Shown in pieces: positions 52,731 through 61,484 of a stretch of 64,000 nt of DNA. A model generated the notes under the pieces. It saw nothing but the letters and a program-made list of their open reading frames with translations. It did no database searches and was not told the DNA's origin. The first letter of the stretch is position 1. Every line of letters starts with the position of its first letter. The translations under genes and the position numbers were made by a program. Origin of the DNA: an uncultured beta proteobacterium (GTDB lineage: Bacteria; Pseudomonadota; Gammaproteobacteria; Burkholderiales; Burkholderiaceae_C); assembly GCA_903830985.1 (NCBI GenBank), contig CAIKVZ010000069.1, forward strand, positions 1-64,000, in the 5' to 3' direction.

Positions 52731-52872
52731 CAGATGTCACATAACGCAACACCGCTGTCCATGTCACTCTATGCAAGCCACTTCATATCGTCGGTCAGGG
52801 GACAGTTGGTTACCATGGCCCGAGTTTTTTCATCCCGCCATAGAACAGAATCGATTCTGTCAAGGAGACAAA

Positions 52873-54861
52873 GTGCCCTCAAACCTGCCCGCCGTGGCCT
52901 TGCGCCAGGCAAGGCTGCACCTGCTGGAACATGGCCACTGCCCGGCCGGTGCCATTGACGAGCGCCTGGCCAGGTCCTGGCAGCGCAGCGTCGCTGCGGG
53001 CTTGCTTCCCATGGGCAGCTTCCACGACATCGGCCCGAGCAGCGGCGGCGAACTGCGCCAGCAACTGGCCAGTCATCATGACCTGCTGGCGCATTCGCGT
53101 CCGGTGATGGAGTTCCTGTTCGAGCAGGTGCGCCACAGCCAGAGCATCGTCATCCTGGCGGACGACAGCGGCACCCTGATGCACACGCTGGGAGACGCAC
53201 AGTTCCTGGACAAGGCGCAGCGCGTGGCGCTGCGCCAGGGCGTGTCCTGGCACGAGCAGCACCGTGGCACCAACGCCATCGGCACGGCGCTGGCCGAGAC
53301 CAGCGGTATCGAGATCCACGGACATGAACACTTTCTCGAACGCAATGGATTTCTCACCTGTGCTGCCGCACCGATCCTGTCGTCCACCGGGGCCCTGATG
53401 GGCGTGCTCGACATTTCCGGTGACCATCGCAGCGGCCACCCGCACACCCTGGGCCTGGTCAGTGCTGCGGCCCGCATGATAGAGAACCGACTCATCGCCG
53501 CCTGTTGTGGCCGCCAACTGCGCCTGCACCTGCACGCCCAGGCGGAGGGCCTGGGCAGCGTGGCCGAAGGCGTGCTGGTGCTGTCGGACGACGGCTGGAT
53601 CGTGGGCGCGAACCGGGCCGCGCTGGCCATGCTGCATCTCACGGCGGCGAGTCTGGGCAGCACGCCACTGGCCAGCCTGCTGGACCTGCAACTGGATGAA
53701 TTGCGCCTGCGCCAGCAACGCCGGCCCGGGCAAATTTCCCAGGTGCACCTGCACGATGGCACTGCGTTGCATGTGCAGTTGAAGGCTCCTCGCAGCGCGA
53801 TCTCGGCCGCCGCTGCGCCAACGGGCTTTGTCAACTCGGGCAGCGCGGCGCAGGATGCGCTGGCCTGCCTGGACACCGGCGATCTGCGCTGGCGCAGCGC
53901 TGCGGAGAAGACCCGGCGCATTCTGGACAAGCCGATTCCGCTGCTGATCCAGGGCGAGTCGGGCGTGGGCAAGGAATTTTTTGCCCGTGCCGCGCACGAC
54001 AGCGGACCGCGTCGCGCCGCGCCCTTTGTTGCCATCAACTGCGCCGCCATCCCCGAGAACCTGATCGAGGCCGAGCTGTTCGGCTATGCGCCGGGTGCGT
54101 TCACCGGCGCGCGGCGCGAAGGCAGCCTCGGGCGCTTGCGCGAGGCCCACGGTGGCACGCTGTTCCTCGACGAGATTGGTGACATGCCGCTGGCCATGCA
54201 GACCCGCTTGCTGCGTGTGCTACAGGAGCGCAGCGTCACGCCGCTGGGTGGGCGCAGCGTGGCGGTGGACTTTGCGCTGATTTGCGCCACGCACAGCCAG
54301 TTGCGCGAAGAAGCCGACAAGGGCCGGTTTCGCAGCGACCTCTACTACCGCATCAATGGCCTGACGGTGCAGCTCCCGGCGCTGCGCGACCGCACGGATT
54401 TTCAGGCGCTCACGGAGCGCTTGCTGCGCAGCCTGAACGCCGAGCGCAACATCAGCCTGGCGCCCGAGCTGATGGAATGCATGCTCCAGCATCCCTGGCC
54501 CGGCAATTTACGCCAGTTCGCCAGCGTGCTGCGCACGGCCAGTGCCATGCTGGGTGAAGACGAAAGCGTTATCGAATTGCAGCATCTGGCCGACGACATT
54601 GCGCAGGAGTTGGCACAGGCGCCGGCCCCGGCACCCGTTGATGTTTTGCCGGTTTCACAGAACCTGCAGGAGTTGTCGCGCGACGCCGTGCGCCAAGCGA
54701 TGGAAGGCAGCCGCGGTAACGTCTCGCAGGCCGCGCGCAGCCTGGGCATCAGCCGCCAGACGCTGTACCGCAAGATCAACGCGCAGGGGGGGGCGGGTCC
54801 TGAATTGATTCGAGCCTTGAGGCGGGGGCAAGGTCGATGCCGCATATCGATTGACGTTTAA
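52873..54861 (+). CDS. AcoR-like sigma54-dependent activator of aldehyde dehydrogenase
   Basis: A 662-residue enhancer-binding protein, start GTG 52873 with AAGGAG five bases upstream. An N-terminal helical/GAF sensor ([52 protein letters not shown]) and a PAS-like part ([19 protein letters not shown]) precede the AAA+ domain. That domain has Walker [15 protein letters not shown] at 408-413 and [11 protein letters not shown], and a Fis-type helix-turn-helix ([20 protein letters not shown]) follows. It is a paralogue-like match of the regulator at 12004 with the same domain order. The likely signal is an aldehyde or alcohol. The AcoR/ALDH/DUF779 grouping is a recurring arrangement. Confidence 0.92.
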   Translation: MPSNLPAVALRQARLHLLEHGHCPAGAIDERLARSWQRSVAAGLLPMGSFHDIGPSSGGELRQQLASHHDLLAHSRPVMEFLFEQVRHSQSIVILADDSGTLMHTLGDAQFLDKAQRVALRQGVSWHEQHRGTNAIGTALAETSGIEIHGHEHFLERNGFLTCAAAPILSSTGALMGVLDISGDHRSGHPHTLGLVSAAARMIENRLIAACCGRQLRLHLHAQAEGLGSVAEGVLVLSDDGWIVGANRAALAMLHLTAASLGSTPLASLLDLQLDELRLRQQRRPGQISQVHLHDGTALHVQLKAPRSAISAAAAPTGFVNSGSAAQDALACLDTGDLRWRSAAEKTRRILDKPIPLLIQGESGVGKEFFARAAHDSGPRRAAPFVAINCAAIPENLIEAELFGYAPGAFTGARREGSLGRLREAHGGTLFLDEIGDMPLAMQTRLLRVLQERSVTPLGGRSVAVDFALICATHSQLREEADKGRFRSDLYYRINGLTVQLPALRDRTDFQALTERLLRSLNAERNISLAPELMECMLQHPWPGNLRQFASVLRTASAMLGEDESVIELQHLADDIAQELAQAPAPAPVDVLPVSQNLQELSRDAVRQAMEGSRGNVSQAARSLGISRQTLYRKINAQGGAGPELIRALRRGQGRCRISIDV

Positions 54862-54879
54862 CGTATGGCGTTATACGAT
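54851..54879 (+). promoter_or_regulatory. Promoter/operator of the HigBA pair
   Basis: TTGACG (54851-54856) and TACGAT (54874-54879) are spaced by 17 bases. Between and across them lie TAACG-TATGG-CGTTA (54859-54873) and CGTAT-GGCGTT-ATACG (54862-54877), overlapping dyads suited to HigA binding. The -35 hexamer sits inside the last codons of the upstream activator gene. Transcription would start at or just before the GTG at 54888. Confidence 0.55.
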
Positions 54880-54887
54880 GACGCACC

Positions 54888-55166
54888 GTGATTCGATCGT
54901 TCAAAAACCCGAAAACTCAGGAACTGTTTGAAGGCGTCGCTGTGCCAGCCTACGTGAATATCCGGGCTGTGGCAGAGCGCAAGTTGCAGATGCTGCACCG
55001 TGCAACGCGCATCGATGACTTGCGCATACCACCCAACAACCAACTGGAGGCGCTCAAGCGCGAGCGCAAAGGCCAGCACAGCATTCGCATCAACGACCAA
55101 TGGCGTCTGTGTTTCCGGTTTGAGCGTGGTGACGCCTGGGACGTTGAAATTGTTGATTACCACTGA
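54888..55166 (+). CDS. higB: HigB-like RelE-fold toxin
   Basis: A 92-residue HigB/RelE-superfamily mRNA interferase that acts with ribosomes. It starts at GTG. The family pattern is MIRSFKNPKTQELFEG, a basic helix AVAERKLQMLHRATRIDDLR, PPNNQLEALKRERKGQHSIRINDQWRLCFRFE and the end VEIVDYH. In the HigBA arrangement the toxin gene is first, as here. Little space remains for a 5' untranslated leader, so translation may be leaderless or nearly so. Confidence 0.93.
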   Translation: MIRSFKNPKTQELFEGVAVPAYVNIRAVAERKLQMLHRATRIDDLRIPPNNQLEALKRERKGQHSIRINDQWRLCFRFERGDAWDVEIVDYH

Positions 55167-55178
55167 GAGAAACGCTGC

Positions 55179-55490
55179 ATGAAACCCATCATCAATGGAA
55201 TGCGCCCGATTCACCCGGGCGAGGTGTTGCGCGAAGAGTTCCTGTTGCCGCTCGGAATCAGCGCCCACGCCATGGCGATGGCCCTGCAGGTGCCGGCACC
55301 ACGCATCAACGACATCGTGCGTGAACGGCGGGCCGTGACGGTGGACACCGCACTTCGCCTGGCCAAATACCTCGGCACCAGCGCTGAATTCTGGCTCGGA
55401 CTGCAAACCGACTATGACATGGCGCTGGCGCGCACTTCCATGGCCGGGGTCTTGGACCGTATTGACCCTTGTGAGTTGCTGCCTGCATGA
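55179..55490 (+). CDS. higA: HigA-like XRE-family antitoxin
   Basis: A 103-residue antitoxin with an N-terminal-to-central helix-turn-helix (XRE type): RPIHPGEVLREEFLLPLGISAHAMAMALQVPAPRINDIVRERRAVT. TALRLAKYLGTSAEFWLGLQTDYDM follows, typical of HigA. It lies 12 bases after the toxin stop. It should neutralise HigB and repress the operon at the upstream dyads. Confidence 0.95.
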   Translation: MKPIINGMRPIHPGEVLREEFLLPLGISAHAMAMALQVPAPRINDIVRERRAVTVDTALRLAKYLGTSAEFWLGLQTDYDMALARTSMAGVLDRIDPCELLPA

Positions 55491-55533
55491 GGAGAAGGTC
55501 TTCGCGCAACCTCGCCATGGATAATCACCCTCC

Positions 55534-56175
55534 ATGGAATTCATCAGCTTCGCCCTCGACTTCATCCTGCATGTGGACAAATACCTCAAGGATTTTGTTC
55601 TCAACTACGGGATGTGGGTCTACGCGCTGCTGTTCCTGGTGATCTTTGTCGAGACCGGCGTGGTGGTGATGCCATTTTTGCCCGGCGACTCGCTGTTGTT
55701 CGTGGTGGGCGCGATGTGCGGCGTGGGGCTCATGAGCTACCCGCTGTCGGTGGGGTTGTTGCTGGCCGCGGCAGTGCTGGGCAACCAGAGCAATTACGCG
55801 CTCGGGCGCCACTTCGGTCCGCGCGTCTTCAAGTGGGAGAACTCGCGCCTGTTCAACAAGGCGGCTTTTGATCGGGCGCACGCGTTCTACGAACGCTATG
55901 GCGGCATCACCCTGGTGGCCGCGCGCTTCATGCCGTTTGTGCGCACCTTCGCGCCCTTTGTCGCCGGCGTGGCGCGCATGACGCGCAGTCGCTTCACCTT
56001 TTTCGACATCACCGGCGGGGCGCTGTGGGTGGTGGGCCTGATCACCGTGGGTTACTTCTTCGGCAATACCGAGTTCGTCAAGACGAACCTGGAGAAGATC
56101 ATCTGGGCCATGATCCTGCTGCCGGGTGTGGTGATCATGTTTGGCGCCTGGAAAGGGCGGCGCCGCGCCGCCTGA
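55534..56175 (+). CDS. DedA/VTT family membrane protein
   Basis: A 213-residue DedA-family protein. The VTT-domain landmarks are VVMPFLPGDSLLFVVGA (with the conserved acidic residue), a Gly-rich segment GNQSNYALGRHFGPRVF, and the re-entrant-loop motif ARFMPFVRTFAPFVAGVARM. DedA proteins are linked to undecaprenyl-phosphate or phospholipid movement across the inner membrane. It is convergent with the amidase gene, which also acts on cell-wall material. Length is normal for the family. Confidence 0.93.
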   Translation: MEFISFALDFILHVDKYLKDFVLNYGMWVYALLFLVIFVETGVVVMPFLPGDSLLFVVGAMCGVGLMSYPLSVGLLLAAAVLGNQSNYALGRHFGPRVFKWENSRLFNKAAFDRAHAFYERYGGITLVAARFMPFVRTFAPFVAGVARMTRSRFTFFDITGGALWVVGLITVGYFFGNTEFVKTNLEKIIWAMILLPGVVIMFGAWKGRRRAA

Positions 56176-56182
56176 GGCAGGC

Positions 56183-57607
56183 TCAGGTTGTGCGGCTTCG
56201 GGCCAGCGGCGGGTTGCGGGAGAAGTAACGCACGATGCCGCGCATCAGCGCGTCGGCGAGTTCCTCCTGGTAGGCTTCGCTGCGCAGCTTGATCTCTTCG
56301 TCGGGGTTGCTGATGAAGGCGGTCTCCACCAGCACGCTGGGGATGTCGGGTGCCTTGAGCACGGCAAAGCCGGCCTGCTCGACGCGCGCCTTGTGCAACT
56401 TGCCGACCTTGCCGATCTCACCCAGCATGGCGCCGCCCAACTTGACGCTGTCCTTGATCTGCGCCGTGGTGCTCATGTCAAACAACGCGTGCTGCACCTG
56501 GATATCCTTGACCTGGACGTTAAGCCCGCCGATGGCGTCGGCCTTGTTCTCCTTGTCGGCCATCCAGCGCGCCGCGCTGCTGGACGCCGCGCCCTGGCTC
56601 AGCGCAAACACGCTGGCGCCGCGCGCCTCGGGCGTGAAGAAGGCATCGGCGTGCAGGCTGACGAACAGGTCGGCCTGCACGCGCCGCGCCTTTTGCACCC
56701 GCACCTGCAGCGGCACAAAGAAGTCGGCGTCGCGCGTCAGGTAGGCGCGCATCGGATTGCCCTTGATGGTCGTGGCGTTGATGCGCTCGCGCAAGCGGTG
56801 CGCGATGGCCAGCACCACGTCCTTCTCGCGCGTGCCGCCCGGGCCTGTAGCGCCGGGGTCTTCGCCGCCGTGCCCCGGGTCCAGCGCGATGATGATGAGG
56901 CGCTCGGTTCGACCTGTTTCAACGGGCGTCTGCGCAGCCGAGGCCGCGGCCAGGGGCGACGATGCTCCTGCCGGCGCCGAGGCTGTCGCTGCCGGGCTTG
57001 ACGCAATGCGCAGCGTGGCCTGCGGCGCACTGGCCGCCGACGCCGCGCGCCTTGTCTGCAGCGCCATCAGTTCGCCCAGGGGATCGGGCGCAACGGGCGA
57101 CGGCGTGGGCAGGGCGGCGCTGGCCGCCTGCTGCGCGGCCACCGCCAGGCGGGTGTCCAGAACCCGCTCCTGGATCAGCGCCTCCAGCGGGTCTGCTGCC
57201 TGCGTGGGGTAGAGGTCGAACACCAGACGATGCCGGTAGGCGGCCACGGGCGCCAAGGTGAAAACCTGCGGTGCCATCGGCTGCTTCAGGTCCAGCACCA
57301 GGCGCACCACGCCGGGGGCAAACTGTCCGACGCGGATGCCGGCGATGTTCGGGTCGCCGGCCTTGACCTTGGCCACGAGTTCACGCAGGGCAGGGTCCAG
57401 GTCCAGGCCCTCGATGTCCACCGCCAGGCGCGGCGGACTCGTGATGAACTGGTGCTGCACCTTGAGCGCCGTGTCGGATTCGATGGTGACGCGTGAGTAG
57501 TCCGCCGCCGGCCAGACGCGCACCGCCACGATGCTGGCGCCGCGCGCCAACTGCTGCGCGCCCAGCAGCAGCAGCGAGCCGGTGCGGATGAAACCGCGGC
57601 GCTTCAT
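56183..57607 (-). CDS. amiC: N-acetylmuramoyl-L-alanine amidase (AmiC-type)
   Basis: A 474-residue exported cell-wall amidase that splits septal peptidoglycan during division. The start MKRRGFIRTGSLLLLG is a twin-arginine signal, as in E. coli AmiC. An AMIN domain (about residues 30-150) is followed by a low-complexity linker and the Amidase_3 catalytic domain. Zinc ligands are visible in ALDPGHGGEDPGATG (His), a Glu in TREKD or nearby, and SLHADAFF (His). The final catalytic Glu is in VLVETAFISNPDEE. Its start overlaps the tsaE stop by four bases, the usual tsaE-ami order. Confidence 0.95.
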   Translation of the reverse strand: MKRRGFIRTGSLLLLGAQQLARGASIVAVRVWPAADYSRVTIESDTALKVQHQFITSPPRLAVDIEGLDLDPALRELVAKVKAGDPNIAGIRVGQFAPGVVRLVLDLKQPMAPQVFTLAPVAAYRHRLVFDLYPTQAADPLEALIQERVLDTRLAVAAQQAASAALPTPSPVAPDPLGELMALQTRRAASAASAPQATLRIASSPAATASAPAGASSPLAAASAAQTPVETGRTERLIIIALDPGHGGEDPGATGPGGTREKDVVLAIAHRLRERINATTIKGNPMRAYLTRDADFFVPLQVRVQKARRVQADLFVSLHADAFFTPEARGASVFALSQGAASSSAARWMADKENKADAIGGLNVQVKDIQVQHALFDMSTTAQIKDSVKLGGAMLGEIGKVGKLHKARVEQAGFAVLKAPDIPSVLVETAFISNPDEEIKLRSEAYQEELADALMRGIVRYFSRNPPLARSRTT

Positions 57608-58110
57608 GGCGGGTGTTCCGCCGCCCGCAGGCCTTGCAGCAGGGACTGGCCCGTCGCGGTGTTGGCCTGCAGTGTGACCTGACGGGTCTCGTCGTCGTCG
57701 ACCTCGAGTTGCAGTTCCAGATCGGCGACGGGCAGGTAGCCGGCGGCCTTTTCCGGCCACTCGGCCAGCTTCAGTCCGGGGCTGGCAAAGATGTCGCGAA
57801 AGCCGGCGTCCTCCCACTCGCGCGGATCGGTGAAGCGGTAAAAATCGAAATGCCAGATGTCCAGACCGGGCAGTTCGTAGGGTTCGACCACGGTGTAGGT
57901 CGGGCTTTTCACGCGACCGCTCACGCCCAGGGCCTTGAGCAGATGGCGCACCAGCGTGGTCTTGCCCGCGCCCAGATCGCCATGCAGTTGCACGAAGCTG
58001 TGGCGCAGCGCAGGGCAGGCGGCCAGGCGTTGCGCGAAGGCGGCAGTGTCGTCCTCGCTGCGCCAGACGCGGGTCTCGACGGCGCTTCCTACAATCGGCG
58101 GGTGACGCAC
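57604..58110 (-). CDS. tsaE: tRNA threonylcarbamoyladenosine ATPase TsaE
   Basis: A 168-residue TsaE, the ATPase that works with TsaB-TsaD in making t6A37 of tRNAs. The P-loop is HGDLGAGKTTLVRHLL, and SPTYTVVEPYELPGLDIWHFDFYR contains the family TYxxxxxY-HxDxYR-type pattern. GTG 58110 is the best start by family length; the longer frame overlaps the queG gene more. The start overlaps the divergent queG start by nine bases. It is coupled to amiC. Confidence 0.93.
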   Translation of the reverse strand: MRHPPIVGSAVETRVWRSEDDTAAFAQRLAACPALRHSFVQLHGDLGAGKTTLVRHLLKALGVSGRVKSPTYTVVEPYELPGLDIWHFDFYRFTDPREWEDAGFRDIFASPGLKLAEWPEKAAGYLPVADLELQLEVDDDETRQVTLQANTATGQSLLQGLRAAEHPP

Positions 58111-59211
58111 GGCATTCAAATCAACAGTACTCCTGAATCGGCGCAAGCCTTGGTGACGGACATCCGCAATTGGGCCCGGGAACTTGGATTCTCCCAAATT
58201 GGCGTGACCGGTGTGGATTTAACTACAGCCGAGCCCGGCATGCTGGCCTGGCTGGAGCAGGGATTTCATGGCGACATGGCTTATATGGCCGCGCACGGCC
58301 TGCGCCGCGCGCGCCCGGCCGAGCTGGTTCCGGGCACGGTGAGCGTGCTCACGGCGCGCATGGACTACCTGCCCCGGGGTACCCCGGCGGACTGGCCGGC
58401 GCAGGAGTCGGCGCGGCTGCAGCACCCGGGCGAGGCCATCGTGTCGATCTACGCCCGGGGTCGCGACTACCACAAGGTGCTGCGCAGTCGGTTGCAGAAA
58501 CTGAGCGAACGCATCGCGCAGGCCGTCGGTCCCTTGGGTCACCGCGTGTTCACCGACTCGGCGCCCGTGCTGGAGGCCGAGCTCGCGGCGCGCAGCGGCC
58601 AGGGCTGGCGCGGCAAGCACACACTGGTGCTGAACCGTGAGGGCGGCTCGATGTTCTTTCTGGGTGAGGTCTACCTGGACCTGGCCTTGCCCGAGAGCGC
58701 TACCGTGCAAGCCCACTGCGGCCAGTGCAGCGCCTGCATCGCCGTGTGCCCGACGCAGGCGATTGTTGCGCCCTACCGGCTGGATGCCAGGCGCTGCATC
58801 TCCTACCTCACGATCGAGCACGCCGGGCCCATCCCCCTGGAATTCCGTGCCCTCACCGGCAACCGCATCTACGGCTGCGACGACTGCCAGCTGGTCTGCC
58901 CCTGGAACAAGTACGCGCAGCGCAGCGCCTTGCCCGACTTTGACGAGCGCGCGGGCTTGTGCGGCCAACAGGCGGTGACGATGTTGGGCTGGAGTGAAGA
59001 AGATTTTCTGCGTCGCACCGAAGGCGGACCGATCCGGCGCATCGGCCACGAACGCTGGCTCAGGAACGTCGCCGTGGCGCTGGGCAATGCGCTGCGCGCG
59101 GCCGACGATGCCGCTGTGCGCCAGGCGCTGCAAGCGCGCCTGGACCATCCCAGTGCGCTGGTGCGGGAACACGTGCAGTGGGCGCTGGCGCAGCGCGCAC
59201 CCAAGCTCTGA
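58102..59211 (+). CDS. queG: Epoxyqueuosine reductase QueG
   Basis: A 369-residue iron-sulfur, cobalamin-dependent enzyme for the last step of queuosine synthesis in tRNA. The two 4Fe-4S motifs are CGQCSACIAVCPTQAI and CDDCQLVCPWNKYAQ with CISYLTIEHAG between. The N-terminal half binds cobalamin (FHGDMAYMAAHG and SVLTARMDYLPRG are landmarks). The C-terminal region resembles a HEAT-like repeat (RRIGHERWLRNVAVALGNAL). It starts at GTG 58102, head-to-head and overlapping the tsaE start. Confidence 0.95.
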   Translation: MTHGIQINSTPESAQALVTDIRNWARELGFSQIGVTGVDLTTAEPGMLAWLEQGFHGDMAYMAAHGLRRARPAELVPGTVSVLTARMDYLPRGTPADWPAQESARLQHPGEAIVSIYARGRDYHKVLRSRLQKLSERIAQAVGPLGHRVFTDSAPVLEAELAARSGQGWRGKHTLVLNREGGSMFFLGEVYLDLALPESATVQAHCGQCSACIAVCPTQAIVAPYRLDARRCISYLTIEHAGPIPLEFRALTGNRIYGCDDCQLVCPWNKYAQRSALPDFDERAGLCGQQAVTMLGWSEEDFLRRTEGGPIRRIGHERWLRNVAVALGNALRAADDAAVRQALQARLDHPSALVREHVQWALAQRAPKL

Positions 59212-59213
59212 GC

Positions 59214-60581
59214 ATGAACGCTGCAGCGCTGTTTCACGAAGCCAATCGCCTGCTCGAGGGTGGCGACATGGCCGGCGCCGAGCGCTGCCTGCGCCAGGCC
59301 ATCTCCCTGGCGCCCGAAATGGCGGAACTCCACGCGAACCTGGCCTTCATGCTCGAGCAGCAAGGCCAACTCGCACAGGCCGAAGCCTGCTACCGGCAGT
59401 CCCTGGCGCTCGATCCTGTGTGCGCGCAGGTGCACATGAACCTGGCCACGCTGCTGGCCCGCCTGGGCCGTTTTGAGCCGGCACGCGAGGCCTATCTGGA
59501 CGCCATCGAGTTGGACACGCAAGGCCCTGCGGCCTGGTCGAATCTGGGCGTGCTCTACCTGGGCGCGCAGCGCGAGCAGGAGGCCGAGCAATGCCTGCGT
59601 CACGCGCTGAAGCTGGATGCGGATTACCCCAAGGCGCGCTTCAACCTGAGCTATCTGCTGCTGCGCCAGGAGCGCTATGAGGAGGGCTGGGCCAGCCTGG
59701 AAGCGCGCGACTGGTACCAGGCCCTGGCCAGGCACTTGCAATGCCCGCGCTGGCAGGGCGAGCCGCTGGCCGGGCGCTCGCTGCTCGTGAGCTACGAGGC
59801 CGGGCACGGCGACGTGATCCAGTTTTGCCGCTACGCCGCGCTGCTCAAGGTGCGCGGTGCCGGCACCATCACCCTGCTGTGCCATCCGGCGCTCAAATCT
59901 CTGCTGGGCACGCTGCAGGGCGTGGACCAGGTGCTGGCCTTCGATGAGGAGGTCGCGCCCGACGCCTGGGACCTGTGGACGCCGCTGCTCAGCCTGCCCT
60001 TGCACTGTGGCACGCGCGCCGACAACATCCCCGCGCAGCTGCCCTACCTGTCCGCGCCGCCGGCGCTGCTGGAGGCATGGCGTGCGCGCCTGCCGGCACA
60101 TGGCTTGCGTGTCGGACTGGTCTGGAAGGGCAACCCGTTGTTCGACAACGACGCGGATCGCTCCCTGCATGGCCTGGACTTGCTGCTACCCCTGGGCGCT
60201 GTGCCGGGGGTGCGCTTCATCAGTCTGCAAAAAGGCGCGGGCGAGGACGAGGCGCGCCATCCTCCCGTGGGTCTGGAACTGCTGGAACTCGGCACCGCGA
60301 TGACGGACTTTGCCGACGCTGCGGCGATCGTGAGTCAGCTCGATCTGCTGATCAGCGTGGACACCGCCATGGCGCACCTGGCGGGCGCGCTGGCCAGGCC
60401 CTGCTGGCTGCTGCTGCCGGCGCACATGACCGACTGGCGCTGGGGCAAGGAGCGCATCGATTCGCCCTGGTATCCGGGCGTGATGCGGCTGTTTCGACAG
60501 AGCGAACGGGGCGACTGGACGCCGGTCGTCGTGGCGCTGGCGGCGGCACTGCAGGACCTGGCGGCCAATTCGCGTCGGTGA
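59214..60581 (+). CDS. TPR protein with a glycosyltransferase-9-like C-terminal domain
   Basis: A 455-residue protein. Residues about 1-150 are four or five TPR units (e.g. AERCLRQAISLAPEMAELHANLAFMLEQQG and AEACYRQSLALDP). The C-terminal 270 residues resemble ADP-heptose:LPS heptosyltransferases: SLLVSYEAGHGDVIQFCRYAALLK, VGLVWKGNPLFDND and DLLISVDTAMAHLAGALARPCWLLLP. The His and Asp of the GT9 nucleotide site appear. It probably glycosylates a cell-surface target; protein O-glycosylation is an alternative. It begins three bases after queG, so it is likely in the same operon. Confidence 0.85.
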   Translation: MNAAALFHEANRLLEGGDMAGAERCLRQAISLAPEMAELHANLAFMLEQQGQLAQAEACYRQSLALDPVCAQVHMNLATLLARLGRFEPAREAYLDAIELDTQGPAAWSNLGVLYLGAQREQEAEQCLRHALKLDADYPKARFNLSYLLLRQERYEEGWASLEARDWYQALARHLQCPRWQGEPLAGRSLLVSYEAGHGDVIQFCRYAALLKVRGAGTITLLCHPALKSLLGTLQGVDQVLAFDEEVAPDAWDLWTPLLSLPLHCGTRADNIPAQLPYLSAPPALLEAWRARLPAHGLRVGLVWKGNPLFDNDADRSLHGLDLLLPLGAVPGVRFISLQKGAGEDEARHPPVGLELLELGTAMTDFADAAAIVSQLDLLISVDTAMAHLAGALARPCWLLLPAHMTDWRWGKERIDSPWYPGVMRLFRQSERGDWTPVVVALAAALQDLAANSRR

Positions 60582-60617
60582 TACTCGGCGCTTCTAGCCG
60601 ATTCCCTGGAGAAAGCC

Positions 60618-61484
60618 ATGATCTTTTTGCGCCGTGCGCTGTTGTGCTGCCTGTGCCTTCTGTTTGCAGGGCTGGCGCAGAGCCAGATCGGGCAGAGCGC
60701 GCCCGAAAGCCTGACGGTGATGAGCTACAACATCCGCTGCGGCTCCTGCGAGCGCGCGGACGACGTGAACCACTGGAGCCGACGCAAGTTCCTGGTGGCC
60801 GACGTGATCCGCAATTCCAACGCCGACGTCATCGGACTGCAGGAGGCTGAGGCCTTCCAGTTGCGCGACCTGCTGGACCTGCTGGGCGATTTCGAGGGCT
60901 ATGGCGTGGGCCGCGACGATGGCAAACAGCAGGGCGAAATGAACGCCGTGCTGGTGCGCCGCTCTGCCTGGGCCATAGCCTCGCCGCGCACGCTGTGGCT
61001 GTCCGAGACGCCGGATCAGGCGTCCAGAGGCTGGGACGCGATGCTCAATCGCACGCTCACCGTGCTGCAGCTGACCAGCCGTGCCACGGCCCGGCCGCTG
61101 TACTTTCTGAACACGCACTTCGATCATCAGGGCGGCAAGGCGCGCAACGAGAGCGCCAAACTCATCGTGCAAACGGTGCAGGCTTTGGGTGCGGATGCGC
61201 GCGTGGTGCTGACCGGCGACCTGAACGGTCAGCCGGGCTTTGGCGCCTACCGCGTGCTGGCGGCGCAACTGCTCGACGCCGAGCTGGCATCGCACAGCCT
61301 GAACCAGGGCGGGCACATCAGCTTCAACAATTTTGGCCGGGATATCGAGGACGACAACAAGATCGACTACGTGTTCGTCAGCGCGGGCTTGGACGTGCAG
61401 TCGCACCGCATCGTCACCGACACGGTGAAGGGGCTCTATCCCTCGGACCACTTCCCGGTGCTGGTGGAACTGCGGCTGAATTGA
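60618..61484 (+). CDS. Exported endonuclease/exonuclease/phosphatase family protein
   Basis: A 288-residue exported protein. The signal peptide ends AGLAQSQ. The EEP-fold landmarks are SYNIRCG (Asn), VIGLQEA (Glu metal ligand), YFLNTHFDHQGGKAR (catalytic His/Asp), VVLTGDLNGQPG (Asp/Asn) and IDYVFVSA and LYPSDHFPVLVEL (Asp-His). It resembles secreted phosphodiesterases or sphingomyelinase-like hydrolases. The substrate is unknown. Confidence 0.92.
   Translation: MIFLRRALLCCLCLLFAGLAQSQIGQSAPESLTVMSYNIRCGSCERADDVNHWSRRKFLVADVIRNSNADVIGLQEAEAFQLRDLLDLLGDFEGYGVGRDDGKQQGEMNAVLVRRSAWAIASPRTLWLSETPDQASRGWDAMLNRTLTVLQLTSRATARPLYFLNTHFDHQGGKARNESAKLIVQTVQALGADARVVLTGDLNGQPGFGAYRVLAAQLLDAELASHSLNQGGHISFNNFGRDIEDDNKIDYVFVSAGLDVQSHRIVTDTVKGLYPSDHFPVLVELRLN

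Noticed and set aside
50824-52872. N-terminal extension of the AcoR-like activator frame through the REP cluster and antisense to the aldehyde dehydrogenase
   Set aside because: GTG 52873 has a strong ribosome binding site and begins a normal-length regulator. The extension is antisense to a real gene.
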